Shown here: positions 46,794 through 58,576 of the stretch, one piece after another
Layout of the letters: each line of letters begins with the position of its first letter
Position numbering within the stretch: the first letter of the stretch is position 1
NCBI RefSeq assembly: GCF_014946725.1
Contig: NZ_JACFXY010000014.1
Span: forward strand, 1-64,000
DNA: 64,000 nt
From: Mixta mediterraneensis
Lineage (GTDB): Bacteria > Pseudomonadota > Gammaproteobacteria > Enterobacterales > Enterobacteriaceae
Reading direction: 5' to 3'
Notes under the pieces: model-generated
What the model saw: the letters and a program-made list of their open reading frames with translations, nothing else
Told to the model about the DNA's origin: nothing
The model's database searches: none
Made by a program: the position numbers and the translations under genes

Positions 46794-48284
46794 ATGCAAG
46801 ACGCCATTAAAATACATTCTCGCGACAACGTTGCCGTAGCGTTGCGCGACTTAGCCGCCGGTGCCACCGTTGAGCTGTCGGGGCAGGGAGTGAAACTGCA
46901 ACAGGACGTAGGAGGTGGCCATAAGTTTGCGCTGCAATCCATCGCGCAAGGCGAACTGGTGATCAAATATGGCCTGCCGATTGGTCACGCCACTCAGCCA
47001 ATTGCCCAGGGTGAGGTTATTCATTCTCAGAATTCGCGCACTAACCTTAGCGATCTGGATGAGTATACCTATCAGCCCGAACTTATGACTGTGCCGCCGC
47101 AGCCGGGCGATCGCGAAGTACAAATTTATCGGCGTGCAAATGGCGAAGTGGGCATTCGTAACGAACTCTGGATATTGCCTACGGTAGGCTGCGTGAATGG
47201 CATTGCCCGTCAGATCCTACAACGTTTTTTGAAAGAAACGCAGGATGCCGCCGGAACCGATGGAGCGTTTCTGTTTAGTCACACCTTTGGCTGTTCGCAG
47301 CTGGGGCAGGATCATGACAATACGCGAACCATGCTGCAAAACATGGTACGTCATCCAAATGCGGGCGCGGTGCTGGTGATTGGCCTTGGCTGTGAGAACA
47401 ATCAGGTTGATGCTTTCCGCGAAACGTTGGGCATGTTTGAGAGCGACCGTGTAGAGTTTATGGTTTGCCAGCAGCATGACGATGAAGTTGAAGCAGGTTT
47501 AGTTCGCCTACATGCACTGTATGAAAAGATGCGCCACGATCAACGCGTACCGGGCAAACTCAGCGAGCTGAAGTTCGGGCTGGAATGCGGCGGTTCGGAC
47601 GGTTTTTCAGGTATTACCGCGAATCCTCTGCTGGGCCGTTTCTCCGACCAGATGATTGCTAATGGCGGCACGACCGTCTTGACCGAAGTGCCAGAAATGT
47701 TTGGCGCTGAGCGTATTTTGATGAGCCGCTGCCGTGATGAAGCGACCTTTGATAAAACCGTGGCAATGATAAATGACTTCAAACAGTACTTTATCGATCA
47801 TCAGCAACCGATTTACGAAAATCCCTCGCCGGGCAACAAAGCGGGTGGTATCACCACGCTGGAAGAGAAGTCGCTTGGCTGCACACAGAAAGCTGGACAA
47901 AGTCAGGTCGTGGACGTATTGAAATATGGCGAGCGGTTAAAAACGCCAGGCCTGAATTTACTGAGCGCACCGGGTAACGATGCGGTCGCCACCAGCGCGC
48001 TGGCGGGTGCGGGCTGCCATATGGTGCTGTTTAGCACCGGTCGCGGTACGCCTTATGGCGGATTTGTACCGACGGTGAAACTGGCGACCAATACGCCGCT
48101 GGCGGAGAAAAAACCACACTGGATTGATTTCGACGCCGGACGGTTGATTCATGGCATGAGCATGGACGATATGCTGGCCGATTTCGTCGATACCATCGTC
48201 GCGATTGCAAATGGCCGGGCGACAAATAACGAAAAGAATGATTTCCGGGAGCTGGCAATTTTCAAAAGCGGCGTAACCCTGTAA
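46794..48284 (+). CDS. uxaA: Altronate dehydratase
   Basis: Dehydrates D-altronate to 2-keto-3-deoxygluconate, which feeds the Entner-Doudoroff route. The 496 residues comprise an N-terminal SAF domain (about 1-95) and a large catalytic part with HTFGCSQLGQDHDNTRTM, KFGLECGGSDGFSGITANP and GAGCHMVLFSTGRGTPYG; conserved cysteines fit an iron-dependent enzyme. Four bases after uxaB; last gene of the operon. Confidence 0.97.
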   Translation: MQDAIKIHSRDNVAVALRDLAAGATVELSGQGVKLQQDVGGGHKFALQSIAQGELVIKYGLPIGHATQPIAQGEVIHSQNSRTNLSDLDEYTYQPELMTVPPQPGDREVQIYRRANGEVGIRNELWILPTVGCVNGIARQILQRFLKETQDAAGTDGAFLFSHTFGCSQLGQDHDNTRTMLQNMVRHPNAGAVLVIGLGCENNQVDAFRETLGMFESDRVEFMVCQQHDDEVEAGLVRLHALYEKMRHDQRVPGKLSELKFGLECGGSDGFSGITANPLLGRFSDQMIANGGTTVLTEVPEMFGAERILMSRCRDEATFDKTVAMINDFKQYFIDHQQPIYENPSPGNKAGGITTLEEKSLGCTQKAGQSQVVDVLKYGERLKTPGLNLLSAPGNDAVATSALAGAGCHMVLFSTGRGTPYGGFVPTVKLATNTPLAEKKPHWIDFDAGRLIHGMSMDDMLADFVDTIVAIANGRATNNEKNDFRELAIFKSGVTL

Positions 48285-48290
48285 TTATCA

Positions 48291-48328
48291 AAAAAAATGG
48301 CGACCTCCGTTGGTCGCCATAATTTTTT
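48291..48328. terminator. Bidirectional terminator between uxaA and sstT
   Basis: Stem ATGGCGACC/GGTCGCCAT with loop TCCGTT, A tract before and TTTTTT after. Serves both convergent genes. Confidence 0.92.
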
Positions 48329-49559
48329 AAATGCGGCTCGGTATGCGGTCCGCTTCAGCCTGACAAACGGCTGCGGTGAATAAAATATCCGTTGAGGAAT
48401 TCAACGCCGTTTCAGCCGAATCCTGCAGCACGCCGATGATAAAACCTACGGCGACCACCTGCATTGCCAAATCATTGGGAATGCCGAACATATTACATGC
48501 CACCGGGATCAGCAGCAGCGAACCCCCCGCCACGCCCGATGCGCCACAGGCACATAATGATGCGACCAGGCTGAGTAAAATAGCAGTGGGCAGATCCACA
48601 CTAATGCCTAAAGTATGTACTGCCGCCAGCGTCAGCACAGTAAGGGTGATCGGGGCGCCCGCCATACTGATAGTCGCACCCAGCGGGATGGATATTGAAT
48701 AGGTGTCTTCATCCAGATTTAGACGTTTTGCAATCGCCATATTCACCGGAATGTTAGCGGCAGAGCTGCGGGTAAAGAAGGCGGTCATACCGCTTTCTCG
48801 CAGGCAGGTAAACACCAGCGGATAAGGGTTACGGCGGATTTTACTGAAAACCAACAGCGGATTGACAACCAGCGCCATCAGCGCCATACAACCGATCAGT
48901 AACGACAGTAGGTGAGCATATTGCCACAGAGCACCAAAACCGGTCGAGGCCAGAATAGACGCAACTAAGCCAAAAATACCTATGGGCGCACAGCGAATGA
49001 CACAGCGCACCAGCCAGGTCGCTGCGTTTGATGCGTCAGTCAGAAACGCGCGGGTACTCGGTTGGCTGTGCCGAAACGCCAGCCCTAATCCAATCGCCCA
49101 CACCAGAATACCGATGTAGTTAGCGTTCATTAACGCAGTAATCGGGTTAGCAACCATACTCATCAGCAAACCGCGCAGCACTTCGGTAATGCCGGATGGC
49201 GGCGTTATTTCAGTGGCGCCTACCGTTAGTGTCAAGGCTTGTGGCGTCAGGTAACTAAAAATCACCGCCACAACGGCGGCAAAGAAAGTGCTGAGCAGAT
49301 AAAGCATAACGATCGGCCTGATATTGCTTTTCTGGCCTTGCTGATGATTAGCGATAGAGGAAATGACCAACACCAGAACCAGTAATGGCGCCACGGCTTT
49401 TAACGCGTTGACAAACAGTTCACCTAACAGTCCTACGGCTAGCGCCGCATCGCGAGACAGCCAGGCTAGCATAATGCCAGCGACCAGCCCGATCATAATT
49501 TGTTTCACCAGGCTTCCTGCGAACAGGGTACCCAGACGTGCGGAGACATTTTTAAGCAT
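48327..49559 (-). CDS. sstT: Serine/threonine:Na+ symporter SstT
   Basis: Dicarboxylate/amino acid:cation symporter family protein (410 residues) importing serine and threonine with sodium. Typical helical-hairpin motifs: [40 protein letters not shown] and [20 protein letters not shown]. The ATG at 49559 gives an N-terminus like E. coli (GSLVKQI at about 14); another in-frame ATG at 49592 lacks a ribosome site. E. coli SstT has 414 residues. Confidence 0.95.
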   Translation of the reverse strand: MLKNVSARLGTLFAGSLVKQIMIGLVAGIMLAWLSRDAALAVGLLGELFVNALKAVAPLLVLVLVISSIANHQQGQKSNIRPIVMLYLLSTFFAAVVAVIFSYLTPQALTLTVGATEITPPSGITEVLRGLLMSMVANPITALMNANYIGILVWAIGLGLAFRHSQPSTRAFLTDASNAATWLVRCVIRCAPIGIFGLVASILASTGFGALWQYAHLLSLLIGCMALMALVVNPLLVFSKIRRNPYPLVFTCLRESGMTAFFTRSSAANIPVNMAIAKRLNLDEDTYSISIPLGATISMAGAPITLTVLTLAAVHTLGISVDLPTAILLSLVASLCACGASGVAGGSLLLIPVACNMFGIPNDLAMQVVAVGFIIGVLQDSAETALNSSTDILFTAAVCQAEADRIPSRI

Positions 49560-49756
49560 AGATTTTTCTGTATTTTTAGCGGGATGTAGCATTGGTTGCG
49601 ATAAATCACACAGCCAAAGCGGTTTGCCCAGCGGAGTATAAGGAAAAGAATGGACGAGAAAAGAGATAATTCTGTTAAGGCGGCTAATATCGAATTTTTA
49701 TTATGCTGGATAACGGGACGATAACAGAGATAATAAATGACTGAAGCGGCTGATAC

Positions 49757-49787
49757 AAAATAAAGCAGGGGCAGATGCTGCCCCTGT
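49757..49787 (-). terminator. Terminator of alx
   Basis: Stem CAGGGGCAG-ATG-CTGCCCCTG at 49766-49786. On the minus strand it is followed by CTTTATTT, 11 bases after the alx stop. Confidence 0.8.
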
Positions 49788-49796
49788 AGAGAATTA

Positions 49797-50765
49797 TTAT
49801 GAGATATTCTTCTGGTCATTTCTGTGGTTAACCCAGGCATTAATCAGCAGGGTTGAGGCAAGAATCGTACCGACCACGCCCAGCGAGGCCCCCACGGGAA
49901 TAGGGTAAAGATGAGCAATCAGCATCTTACCGCCTATGAATACCAGCACGATCGCCAGACCATATTTCAGCATCGAAAAGCGTTCTGCTACGTTTGCCAG
50001 CAGGAAATACATGGCGCGCAAACCAAGAATCGCAAACAGGTTTGAGGTTAATACGATAAAAGGATCGGTGGTCACGGCGAAAATGGCCGGAATACTGTCA
50101 ACTGCAAAAATGACGTCGCTCAGTTCCACCATGATCAGTACCAGCAGCAACGGTGTGGCAAACAGGACGCCATTTTTGCGAGTGAAAAATTTTTCGCCTT
50201 CTAGAAAATCGGTTATGCGCAGATGGTTACGCAACCAGCGCACCAGCGGTTTTTCCCCGACAGCCTTCTCGTCGTCCTCTTTAGCAAACGCCATTTTCAA
50301 GCCAGTAAACAGCAAAAATGCGCCAAATACGTAAAGAATCCAGCTGAATTGAGTAACCAGCCAGCTGCCTGCAAAAATCATGAGAGTACGCAGGATAATG
50401 GCGCCTAATACGCCATAAATGAGTACGCGCCGTTGTAAATTAGCCGGAATGGAGAAGTAGCTGAACAGCATCAGCCAGACGAAAACATTGTCTACCGCTA
50501 GCGCTTTTTCAAGCACATAACCGGTCAGAAAAGAGAGCGTTTGAGCAGTGGCGACCTCACGGCTTGCATGGTTGTCGAGATACCACCAAAAAGCAGCACT
50601 AAACAGCAGCGAGACGGAAATCCAGATTAGCGACCAGACGGCGGCTTGTTTGAATGACATGGTTTGCGCGCCGCGCCGCCCCTGTAGAAAAAGGTCGATC
50701 GCCAGCATGATAAGTACTACCACCGCAAAACTGCCCCAAAGTAATGGCGTTCCTACAGTTTGCAT
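49797..50765 (-). CDS. alx: Alx, TerC-family membrane protein (manganese export)
   Basis: Inner-membrane TerC-family protein induced by alkaline pH and implicated in Mn2+ export in E. coli. The 322 residues (E. coli 321) have nine or so helices and the family acidic motifs: [10 protein letters not shown] (about 23), [20 protein letters not shown] (about 85) and [20 protein letters not shown] (about 210). The long structured leader upstream is the known pH/Mn2+ control element. Confidence 0.95.
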   Translation of the reverse strand: MQTVGTPLLWGSFAVVVLIMLAIDLFLQGRRGAQTMSFKQAAVWSLIWISVSLLFSAAFWWYLDNHASREVATAQTLSFLTGYVLEKALAVDNVFVWLMLFSYFSIPANLQRRVLIYGVLGAIILRTLMIFAGSWLVTQFSWILYVFGAFLLFTGLKMAFAKEDDEKAVGEKPLVRWLRNHLRITDFLEGEKFFTRKNGVLFATPLLLVLIMVELSDVIFAVDSIPAIFAVTTDPFIVLTSNLFAILGLRAMYFLLANVAERFSMLKYGLAIVLVFIGGKMLIAHLYPIPVGASLGVVGTILASTLLINAWVNHRNDQKNIS

Positions 50766-50784
50766 GATTTTGTCCTGTCTGAAA

Positions 50785-50965
50785 TAAATAAGCGGCTGAA
50801 GTCAGAAAACGTCAGCCGCTTATTTTGTTGTAAGCAAGCCTCGCCTTCCGGCAAGGTCTCACTTACAACACAGAAACAGGTCCAGGTTGCCTGATGACCG
50901 GATGCGAATGCATCGTAATGACGATCGATCAGCTTATAAGTTACTCCCCTTTGCAGGTGGGTAAA
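50785..50965 (-). promoter_or_regulatory. yybP-ykoY Mn2+/pH-responsive riboswitch (alx leader, PRE)
   Basis: On the minus strand the leader shows GGGGAGTAAC (from 50949) and GTGAGACCTTGCCGGAAGGC with its partner GCGAGGCTTGC. These are the two signature loops of the yybP-ykoY class, at the same place as in E. coli alx. Just before the gene, TAAGCGGCTGA/TCAGCCGCTTA (50788-50823) forms a strong hairpin with a weak T tract, the likely expression platform, 23 bases from the start codon. Boundaries are approximate. Confidence 0.88.
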
Positions 50966-51023
50966 TTACGGGCTTCGTAACCAGGAAGCAATCGCTGTCA
51001 GTAATATTTAGAAATATTTACAC

Positions 51024-52004
51024 TTAACGTTGATCGGCAGGAAATATGACGCCAGTTTGACGGCGTATCTCCGTAAGTAGCCTGGCGGTAATGCGTGAAA
51101 CCTCCAGCGCGGGATGATCAATCTGACGCTGCTCAACCAAACGCACGAAAGTTTCAGCTTCATACAGCATGGTATTAATGTGCTGCGGTTGGCTGAGGTC
51201 TTGTTTATCTCCGCCGCGTGGAATAAAGCTGACTTGCTGACATTCCGGGATTTTTTGTATCACCAGCGCACCCGCTTCACCCTGGATTTCACTGGGAAGC
51301 GTGGAATCGCTGACTTTGGAATGCAAAATCGCCACATCAAAGTCACCGTAACCCAGCACGACTGTCCCGTGTGCGTCAACGCCGGAATCCAGCAATGTTG
51401 CCTGCGCCTGAACTTTTTGCGGCTCGCCCCACAGCATGACGGCGCTGGCTAAACAGTAATAGCCAATGTCCATAATGGAACCGTTAGACCAGCGTGGATT
51501 AAAGGTATTGGGATTTTCTCCGTTGAGATAGCGTGGATAGCGCGATGAATACTGACAATAGTTAAACACGGCTTTGCGCAGTTTACCCACCTGCGGCAAC
51601 GCCTGTTGCAGCCGTAAGAAGTTAGGTAAGCTGGCAGTTTTAAAGGCTTCAAACAAAACCACCTGATGTTCACGCGCGCAGGCAATCATGGCTTCAACCT
51701 CTTTGAGATGAGAGGCCAGCGGTTTTTCGCAAATGACGTGTTTGCCGTGCGACAAAAACATCAGCGCCTGTTCGCAGTGCAGCGCATTTGGGCTGGCGAT
51801 ATATACCGCGTCAATCTCTGCACAACTGGCCAGCGCCTCTAGTGAGGTAAATACTTGATTGCAGGGATACTCTTTGATGAATGTATCTGCCTGTTGCTGG
51901 CTACGCGAATAGACCGCGCTCAGTTTCATGTTGCCAGTCTCGTGCGCAGCATCAATGAACTGGCAGGTAATCCAGTTGGTTCCCACAATGGCAAAACGAA
52001 TCAC
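51024..52004 (-). CDS. ygjR: Gfo/Idh/MocA-family oxidoreductase YgjR
   Basis: Predicted NAD(P)-dependent dehydrogenase of unknown substrate. The 326 residues contain an N-terminal Rossmann fold (FAIVGTNWITCQFIDAAHE, about 4-22), the family motif HVICEKPLASHLKEVEAM (about 90-107; Lys of EKP), and a C-terminal beta-sheet domain with GSIMDIGYYCLASAVM. Position next to alx as in E. coli. Confidence 0.93.
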   Translation of the reverse strand: MIRFAIVGTNWITCQFIDAAHETGNMKLSAVYSRSQQQADTFIKEYPCNQVFTSLEALASCAEIDAVYIASPNALHCEQALMFLSHGKHVICEKPLASHLKEVEAMIACAREHQVVLFEAFKTASLPNFLRLQQALPQVGKLRKAVFNYCQYSSRYPRYLNGENPNTFNPRWSNGSIMDIGYYCLASAVMLWGEPQKVQAQATLLDSGVDAHGTVVLGYGDFDVAILHSKVSDSTLPSEIQGEAGALVIQKIPECQQVSFIPRGGDKQDLSQPQHINTMLYEAETFVRLVEQRQIDHPALEVSRITARLLTEIRRQTGVIFPADQR

Positions 52005-52147
52005 GACGTTACTCCTGCTTTTTAAAACGGCAGAGTAGCATGTCCAACGTCACGCGCAACGCAGGCGCTAAAGGCGAATTTGATCCTGCGATCCGCATTC
52101 CAATATTATGATGACGCAACGGCATTTGGCAGAAAGAAGGAGCGCAG

Positions 52148-53836
52148 GTGAAAGGAAGTAAACACGCACTGAACTGGACCACGTTGTTAATTGCTATTCC
52201 GGTTGGTTTCGTTGCATCGCTGGTTACACTGGCTTTTCGCGGCGTTATTGAACTGATCAATCATCTGCTGTTTAGGAGTAGCAATGAAATAACCGAGGCG
52301 ATGCACATCTGGCCGTGGTTTCTCTGGCCAGTGCTGGTTGGCGCGGGCGGTTTACTGGCGGGATATTTTTTGCGGTATGCCGTTACCATTGAACAACAGC
52401 AAACGGGTAAAAACGATTATCTCGAAGTTATTAATGCCCGGCTTGATGAAGTGCCAACCAAAACCTCGCTATTCCGCGCACTGTCTTCTATTGCCAGTAT
52501 TGGCAGCGGTGCATCGATTGGTAAAGAGGGGCCGATGGTGCAGCTTTCTGCCTTGTGCGGCAGCCTGATGGGCAAGTTTCTTCCCGCTTCCCTTAAGCTT
52601 AAAAACAGTGATGTGGTAGCGATGGCCGCCGCAGCCGGGCTCTCTTCTGTTTATCATGCACCGCTGGCCTCCGCGATTTTTGTCGCTGAAATTGCCTTTG
52701 GCATTTCGGCGCTACAGCGTTTGATCCCGCTCATCATCGCTTCTGCCGTGGCGGTCATGACAATGTGGTCTTTTGGCTTTCGCAGTGTGCTTTATCCGCT
52801 GGCCGAAACGAATTTCCAGATGAATGTCAGCAGCTTATTGATGACGGTGATCATTGGCTTATGCGCCGGGCTGGCAGGTTGGTTACTGATCAAACTGATT
52901 GCACGTAGCAGGATGCTGTTTAGCCGGGTGCGCTCGCTGCCGCTGCGACTGGGAGCAGGCGGCTTTGCGGTAGGGTTACTGGCGCTGATTTCAACCGATA
53001 TTTTAGGCAACGGTTACGAAGTCATCGTAAAAATCATGGCAGGGCATTACCTGTTGCCGGGATTGTTATTGCTGCTGTTACTGAAAACGCTGGCAACCAG
53101 TCTGTCGGTGGGATCGAATGCTGTCGGTGGTTTATTTACGCCATCGCTGTTAATTGGCGCGCTGTTAGGGGTAGTGCTGGCGATGGGCGGTACAGCGCTT
53201 CATTTGCCGCTTAGCCATATTTTGCTGTATGCGGCAATTGGCATGGCGGCGGTGTTAGCGGCAGTCAGCCAGGCACCGCTAATGGCAATTTTGATGGTGC
53301 TGGAAATGACGCTCAATAGCAGCCTGCTGTTCCCGCTGATGATTGCGGCGGTGCTGGCATCAGTGGTGGTGTATCGCCTGCAATCCGCCAGCACTTATCC
53401 GGTGGTGAGTAATCACTTTAATCGCTCAGAAGCGAAATATGATTTCGATAATATGCGGGTAGCGGAACTGATCATTCCCGGCGCGGCCCTGAAACCAGAA
53501 GAGTCGGTGGGCCAGGCATTGGCGGTGAGTTCACTTAAGCGCGAACGCTACGTCTATGTCATTAATAATCAAGGCGCGTTTCTGGGAGTCGTATCGATAC
53601 ACGACATCGCACGCAAAGTACTGGCGCAGGAGATCACCCTGGATTCGCCAGTGCAGCTGGTGATGGATAATAATTTCCCCTGCGTTTACCAGTATCAAAG
53701 TATGCGGGAAGGCTGGGAAGCGTTCGCAATGGTTACGCTGGAACGCCTGCCGGTATTGAATAACCCGCAGGATCGCCATTTTCTCGGCGCATTAACCAAA
53801 ACCAGCCTGATTCAAAAAGCACAAGAGTTTCTTTAA
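52148..53836 (+). CDS. ClC-type chloride channel/antiporter with CBS pair
   Basis: Membrane Cl-/H+ exchange protein (562 residues). The ClC core (about 1-410) has GSGASIGKEGPMVQL (about 119-133; Glu equals the gating glutamate) and SNAVGGLFTPSLLIGALLG (about 322). It is followed by two CBS domains (about 430-560: VAELIIPGAALKPEESVGQALA, LDSPVQLVMDNNFPCVYQ). E. coli ClcB ends at 418 residues without CBS domains, so this is a longer ClcB-like type. GTG start at 52148 with AGAAGGAGCGCAG upstream. The stop overlaps the convergent ygjP stop by 4 bases. Confidence 0.9.
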   Translation: MKGSKHALNWTTLLIAIPVGFVASLVTLAFRGVIELINHLLFRSSNEITEAMHIWPWFLWPVLVGAGGLLAGYFLRYAVTIEQQQTGKNDYLEVINARLDEVPTKTSLFRALSSIASIGSGASIGKEGPMVQLSALCGSLMGKFLPASLKLKNSDVVAMAAAAGLSSVYHAPLASAIFVAEIAFGISALQRLIPLIIASAVAVMTMWSFGFRSVLYPLAETNFQMNVSSLLMTVIIGLCAGLAGWLLIKLIARSRMLFSRVRSLPLRLGAGGFAVGLLALISTDILGNGYEVIVKIMAGHYLLPGLLLLLLLKTLATSLSVGSNAVGGLFTPSLLIGALLGVVLAMGGTALHLPLSHILLYAAIGMAAVLAAVSQAPLMAILMVLEMTLNSSLLFPLMIAAVLASVVVYRLQSASTYPVVSNHFNRSEAKYDFDNMRVAELIIPGAALKPEESVGQALAVSSLKRERYVYVINNQGAFLGVVSIHDIARKVLAQEITLDSPVQLVMDNNFPCVYQYQSMREGWEAFAMVTLERLPVLNNPQDRHFLGALTKTSLIQKAQEFL

Positions 53837-54336
53837 GCGGCATTACCGCGCATCGCCTGATCGGTCATCCACAGGCGTGCGTCAAATTCGAGCTGGTGGT
53901 AATCCGGCTCCATATGACAGCAAAGCTGATAGAACGCTTTGTCGTGTTCTTTTTCTTTAAGATGCGCCAGTTCGTGAACCACGATCATACGTAAAAACGG
54001 CTCTGGCGCCAGGCGAAAGAAGGTGGAAATACGGATTTCGGCCTTGGCTTTTAAATTACCACCCTGCACGCGAGACACCGCCGTATGTAAACCCAGTGCG
54101 TGCTTCATCACTTTGATTTTGTTATCCCAAATAACTTTGCTGACAGGTGGCGCGTTACGCATAAAGCGGTTTTTTAGCCCCTGCGTGAAGTCATACAGCG
54201 CTTTATCGCTGATGACGTTATGCGTGTCGGGATACCGTTCCTGTAAAAATGCCCCCAAACGCTGATGCTCGATCAACGTGTTTACCTGCTCAAGAATAGG
54301 CTCAGGATAACCCTGAAGATAGATAAGTGAGGACAT
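53833..54336 (-). CDS. ygjP: YgjP, M48-like metallopeptidase-fold protein (WLM/DUF45)
   Basis: Cytoplasmic 167-residue protein (same length as in E. coli) with the zinc motif VVHELAHLKEKEHDKAFYQL (HExxH at about 121) and MRNAPPVSKVIWDNK upstream. Protease activity is predicted, not established for all members. The ATG at 54336 aligns with the E. coli start (MSxLxYLQGYPE). Divergent from rlmG. Confidence 0.94.
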   Translation of the reverse strand: MSSLIYLQGYPEPILEQVNTLIEHQRLGAFLQERYPDTHNVISDKALYDFTQGLKNRFMRNAPPVSKVIWDNKIKVMKHALGLHTAVSRVQGGNLKAKAEIRISTFFRLAPEPFLRMIVVHELAHLKEKEHDKAFYQLCCHMEPDYHQLEFDARLWMTDQAMRGNAA

Positions 54337-54417
54337 TAGGGATTCCCGGTGAAAGACAGTATACTGCGCCCCTTTTTGGGGCGAAAACCAACCAAAGTGT
54401 ACCATGCCGGAGAAACC

Positions 54418-55536
54418 ATGAGCCAACTTGAACTGAACGATCGCACACTGATCCTGCATCGTTTTCCGCAGATGCGTGACGAAAGTCCATTACAAGCCTG
54501 GGATGCGGCTGATGAATATCTGTTACAACAGGCGCTGCCTGAAGGGCCGGTATGGGTATTTAACGACAGCTTTGGTGCGTTGACCTGTGCGTTAAATCCA
54601 CGCCCGGTTTGGCATATCAGCGATTCATGGCTGAGCCAGCAGGCTACGCGTCAAAATCTTCGCCTCAATGCGCTTGATGATGGCGAGGTACATTTCCTCG
54701 ACAGTCTGGCGGCATTACCGGCTGCGCCCGCCGCCGTGCTGATTAAGGTGCCGAAAACGCTGGCGTTGCTGGAGCAGCAGCTGCGTTCAATTCGACAGGC
54801 GATCACACCGGAAACGGTAATACTGGCCGCTGCGCGTGCCAAAGAAATCCACAATTCGACGCTGCAACTGTTCGGGCAAATCATTGGCGAAACCAAAACC
54901 TCGCTGGCCTGGAAAAAAGCACGACTGATTTACAGCCAGTTTACCCAACCGGTTCTGCCTGAGCAGTCACCCACTCTCGTCTGGCCGCTGGATGGCACCT
55001 CTTATCAAATTCATAATCATGCCAACGTCTTTTCCCGATCTGCACTGGATATTGGCGCTCGTTTGTTTATGCAGCATTTGCCAGAAAACATTGAAGGCGA
55101 GATTATCGATCTGGGCTGCGGAAATGGCGTTATTGGCCTGATGGCGCTGGCGCGTAATCCCCTGGCTGAAGTGCATTTTCTTGATGAGTCCTACATGGCG
55201 GTGGAATCCAGTCGTCTGAATGTCGAGATCAACCGTCCAGAGGATCTGACGCGCTGCCAGTTTCGCGTGAACAACGTGTTGAGCGGCTATCCTTCTGACC
55301 GATTGCATGCGGTGCTGTGTAATCCGCCGTTTCATCAGCAGCATGCCATCACCGATCATCTGGCGTGGCAGATGCTCCGTGACGCTAAGCGCTGCCTGCA
55401 ATATGGCGGCGAGCTGCGCATTGTTGGCAATCGTCATCTCGATTATCACCACAAGCTGAAAAAATTATTTGGAAACTGCACGCTGGTGGCGTCAAATCAA
55501 AAATTTGTCATATTGCGTGCGGTGAAAATGCGTTAA
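54418..55536 (+). CDS. rlmG: 23S rRNA (guanine1835-N2)-methyltransferase RlmG
   Basis: Methylates G1835 of 23S rRNA with S-adenosylmethionine. The 372 residues have a duplicated methyltransferase layout: a degenerate N-terminal domain (about 1-180, [20 protein letters not shown]) and an active C-terminal domain with [29 protein letters not shown] and the catalytic NPPFHQ (about 303-308). The ATG at 54418 follows GGAGAAACC and matches the E. coli start. Confidence 0.96.
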   Translation: MSQLELNDRTLILHRFPQMRDESPLQAWDAADEYLLQQALPEGPVWVFNDSFGALTCALNPRPVWHISDSWLSQQATRQNLRLNALDDGEVHFLDSLAALPAAPAAVLIKVPKTLALLEQQLRSIRQAITPETVILAAARAKEIHNSTLQLFGQIIGETKTSLAWKKARLIYSQFTQPVLPEQSPTLVWPLDGTSYQIHNHANVFSRSALDIGARLFMQHLPENIEGEIIDLGCGNGVIGLMALARNPLAEVHFLDESYMAVESSRLNVEINRPEDLTRCQFRVNNVLSGYPSDRLHAVLCNPPFHQQHAITDHLAWQMLRDAKRCLQYGGELRIVGNRHLDYHHKLKKLFGNCTLVASNQKFVILRAVKMR

Positions 55537-55539
55537 GCA

Positions 55540-57723
<2,184 letters not shown>

Positions 57724-57743
57724 TTAAACATCGCTTTTTGGTA

Positions 57744-58477
57744 TCAGCCCCTCCGCATAGGGTGATTGAATGAATTACGTCGAATCCATGAATAACGCGA
57801 TTGATAGCCGCTATTAAAATGGGTATTAGAGCGGTAGCTCGATCCCGCTTCTGCCATGCAGTAAGTGCACACACCCACGTTATCGATTTGACCGGCAGGA
57901 ATGCCAGCCTGCATTAACATTCGTGTGGCCAGGTCGGGTAAATCAAACCAAATGCCATTCTGCTGCGGGTGTGCCTGCGCTCGTCGGGAATGAGGATTAA
58001 CAGGCTGCGATTGATGCCACTTTATATGCTGCGGTACGCCAGGCGTTTGCTCAATCTCTGCCAGCATGCCTGCACCCAGTTCATAACAGCAGGGCGCGAT
58101 GGCGGGACCGATAGCAACATACAAACTTTCTGGCGTGGTGCCAAGCGCGCAGAGTTTTTCAACGGCGCGGTACAACACGCCTTTTAATGTTCCTTTTAAA
58201 CCCGCGTGAACGGCGGCGACATTTTTTGTTGAGTATCCGCGATTAAGACAGGTAAACAATCTGCGGTATAAACCGCAACTGGCCGATCACCCAGGCCGAT
58301 CACGCCATCGGATTCGCAACTTTTGGGCGGAAAATTTTGTGTGTCCAGCACCACATTTGCGCTGTGGCGCTGATGACCATAAGCCGCACTGGCAGGAGGG
58401 GATTGCCCAGCGGGCTGAAAAGCATAATCTACCCAACCGAGCGAATCGAGTAATGGTGAGCGTGGGGGCAAGGGCAT
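57744..58477 (-). pseudogene. Laccase-domain (PgeF/YfiH-like) protein, frameshifted
   Basis: Belongs to the multicopper-polyphenol-oxidase-like family that includes PgeF, which removes wrongly added L-Ser during peptidoglycan precursor synthesis. The 5' part (MPLPPRSPLLDSLGWVDYAF ... TADCLPVLIADTQQK) is read from an ATG at 58477 with CAGGAG upstream. The 3' part (NVAAVHAGLKGTLKGVLYRA ... NHPMRRG) follows in the next frame. The switch sits in a run of six A at about 58222-58227, where seven would restore one frame. Zn/Cu-site residues His, TADC and AAVHAG are all kept. In E. coli the only copy lies elsewhere (yfiH), so this may be a second paralogue. Confidence 0.85.
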
Positions 58478-58576
58478 ACGTTTCTCCTGTCATAACTGCG
58501 CGCGTTCTGCTGCTCACAGCTTACGTTAACTGCTACATTTTTGAAGCCTTACCCACCTTCACCTTAAGGATGAACG

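Noticed and set aside
58215-58235. Programmed frameshifting at the A6 run of the PgeF-like gene
   Set aside because: No stimulatory structure or Shine-Dalgarno-like element is apparent and the family is not known for recoding; simple indel is more likely.
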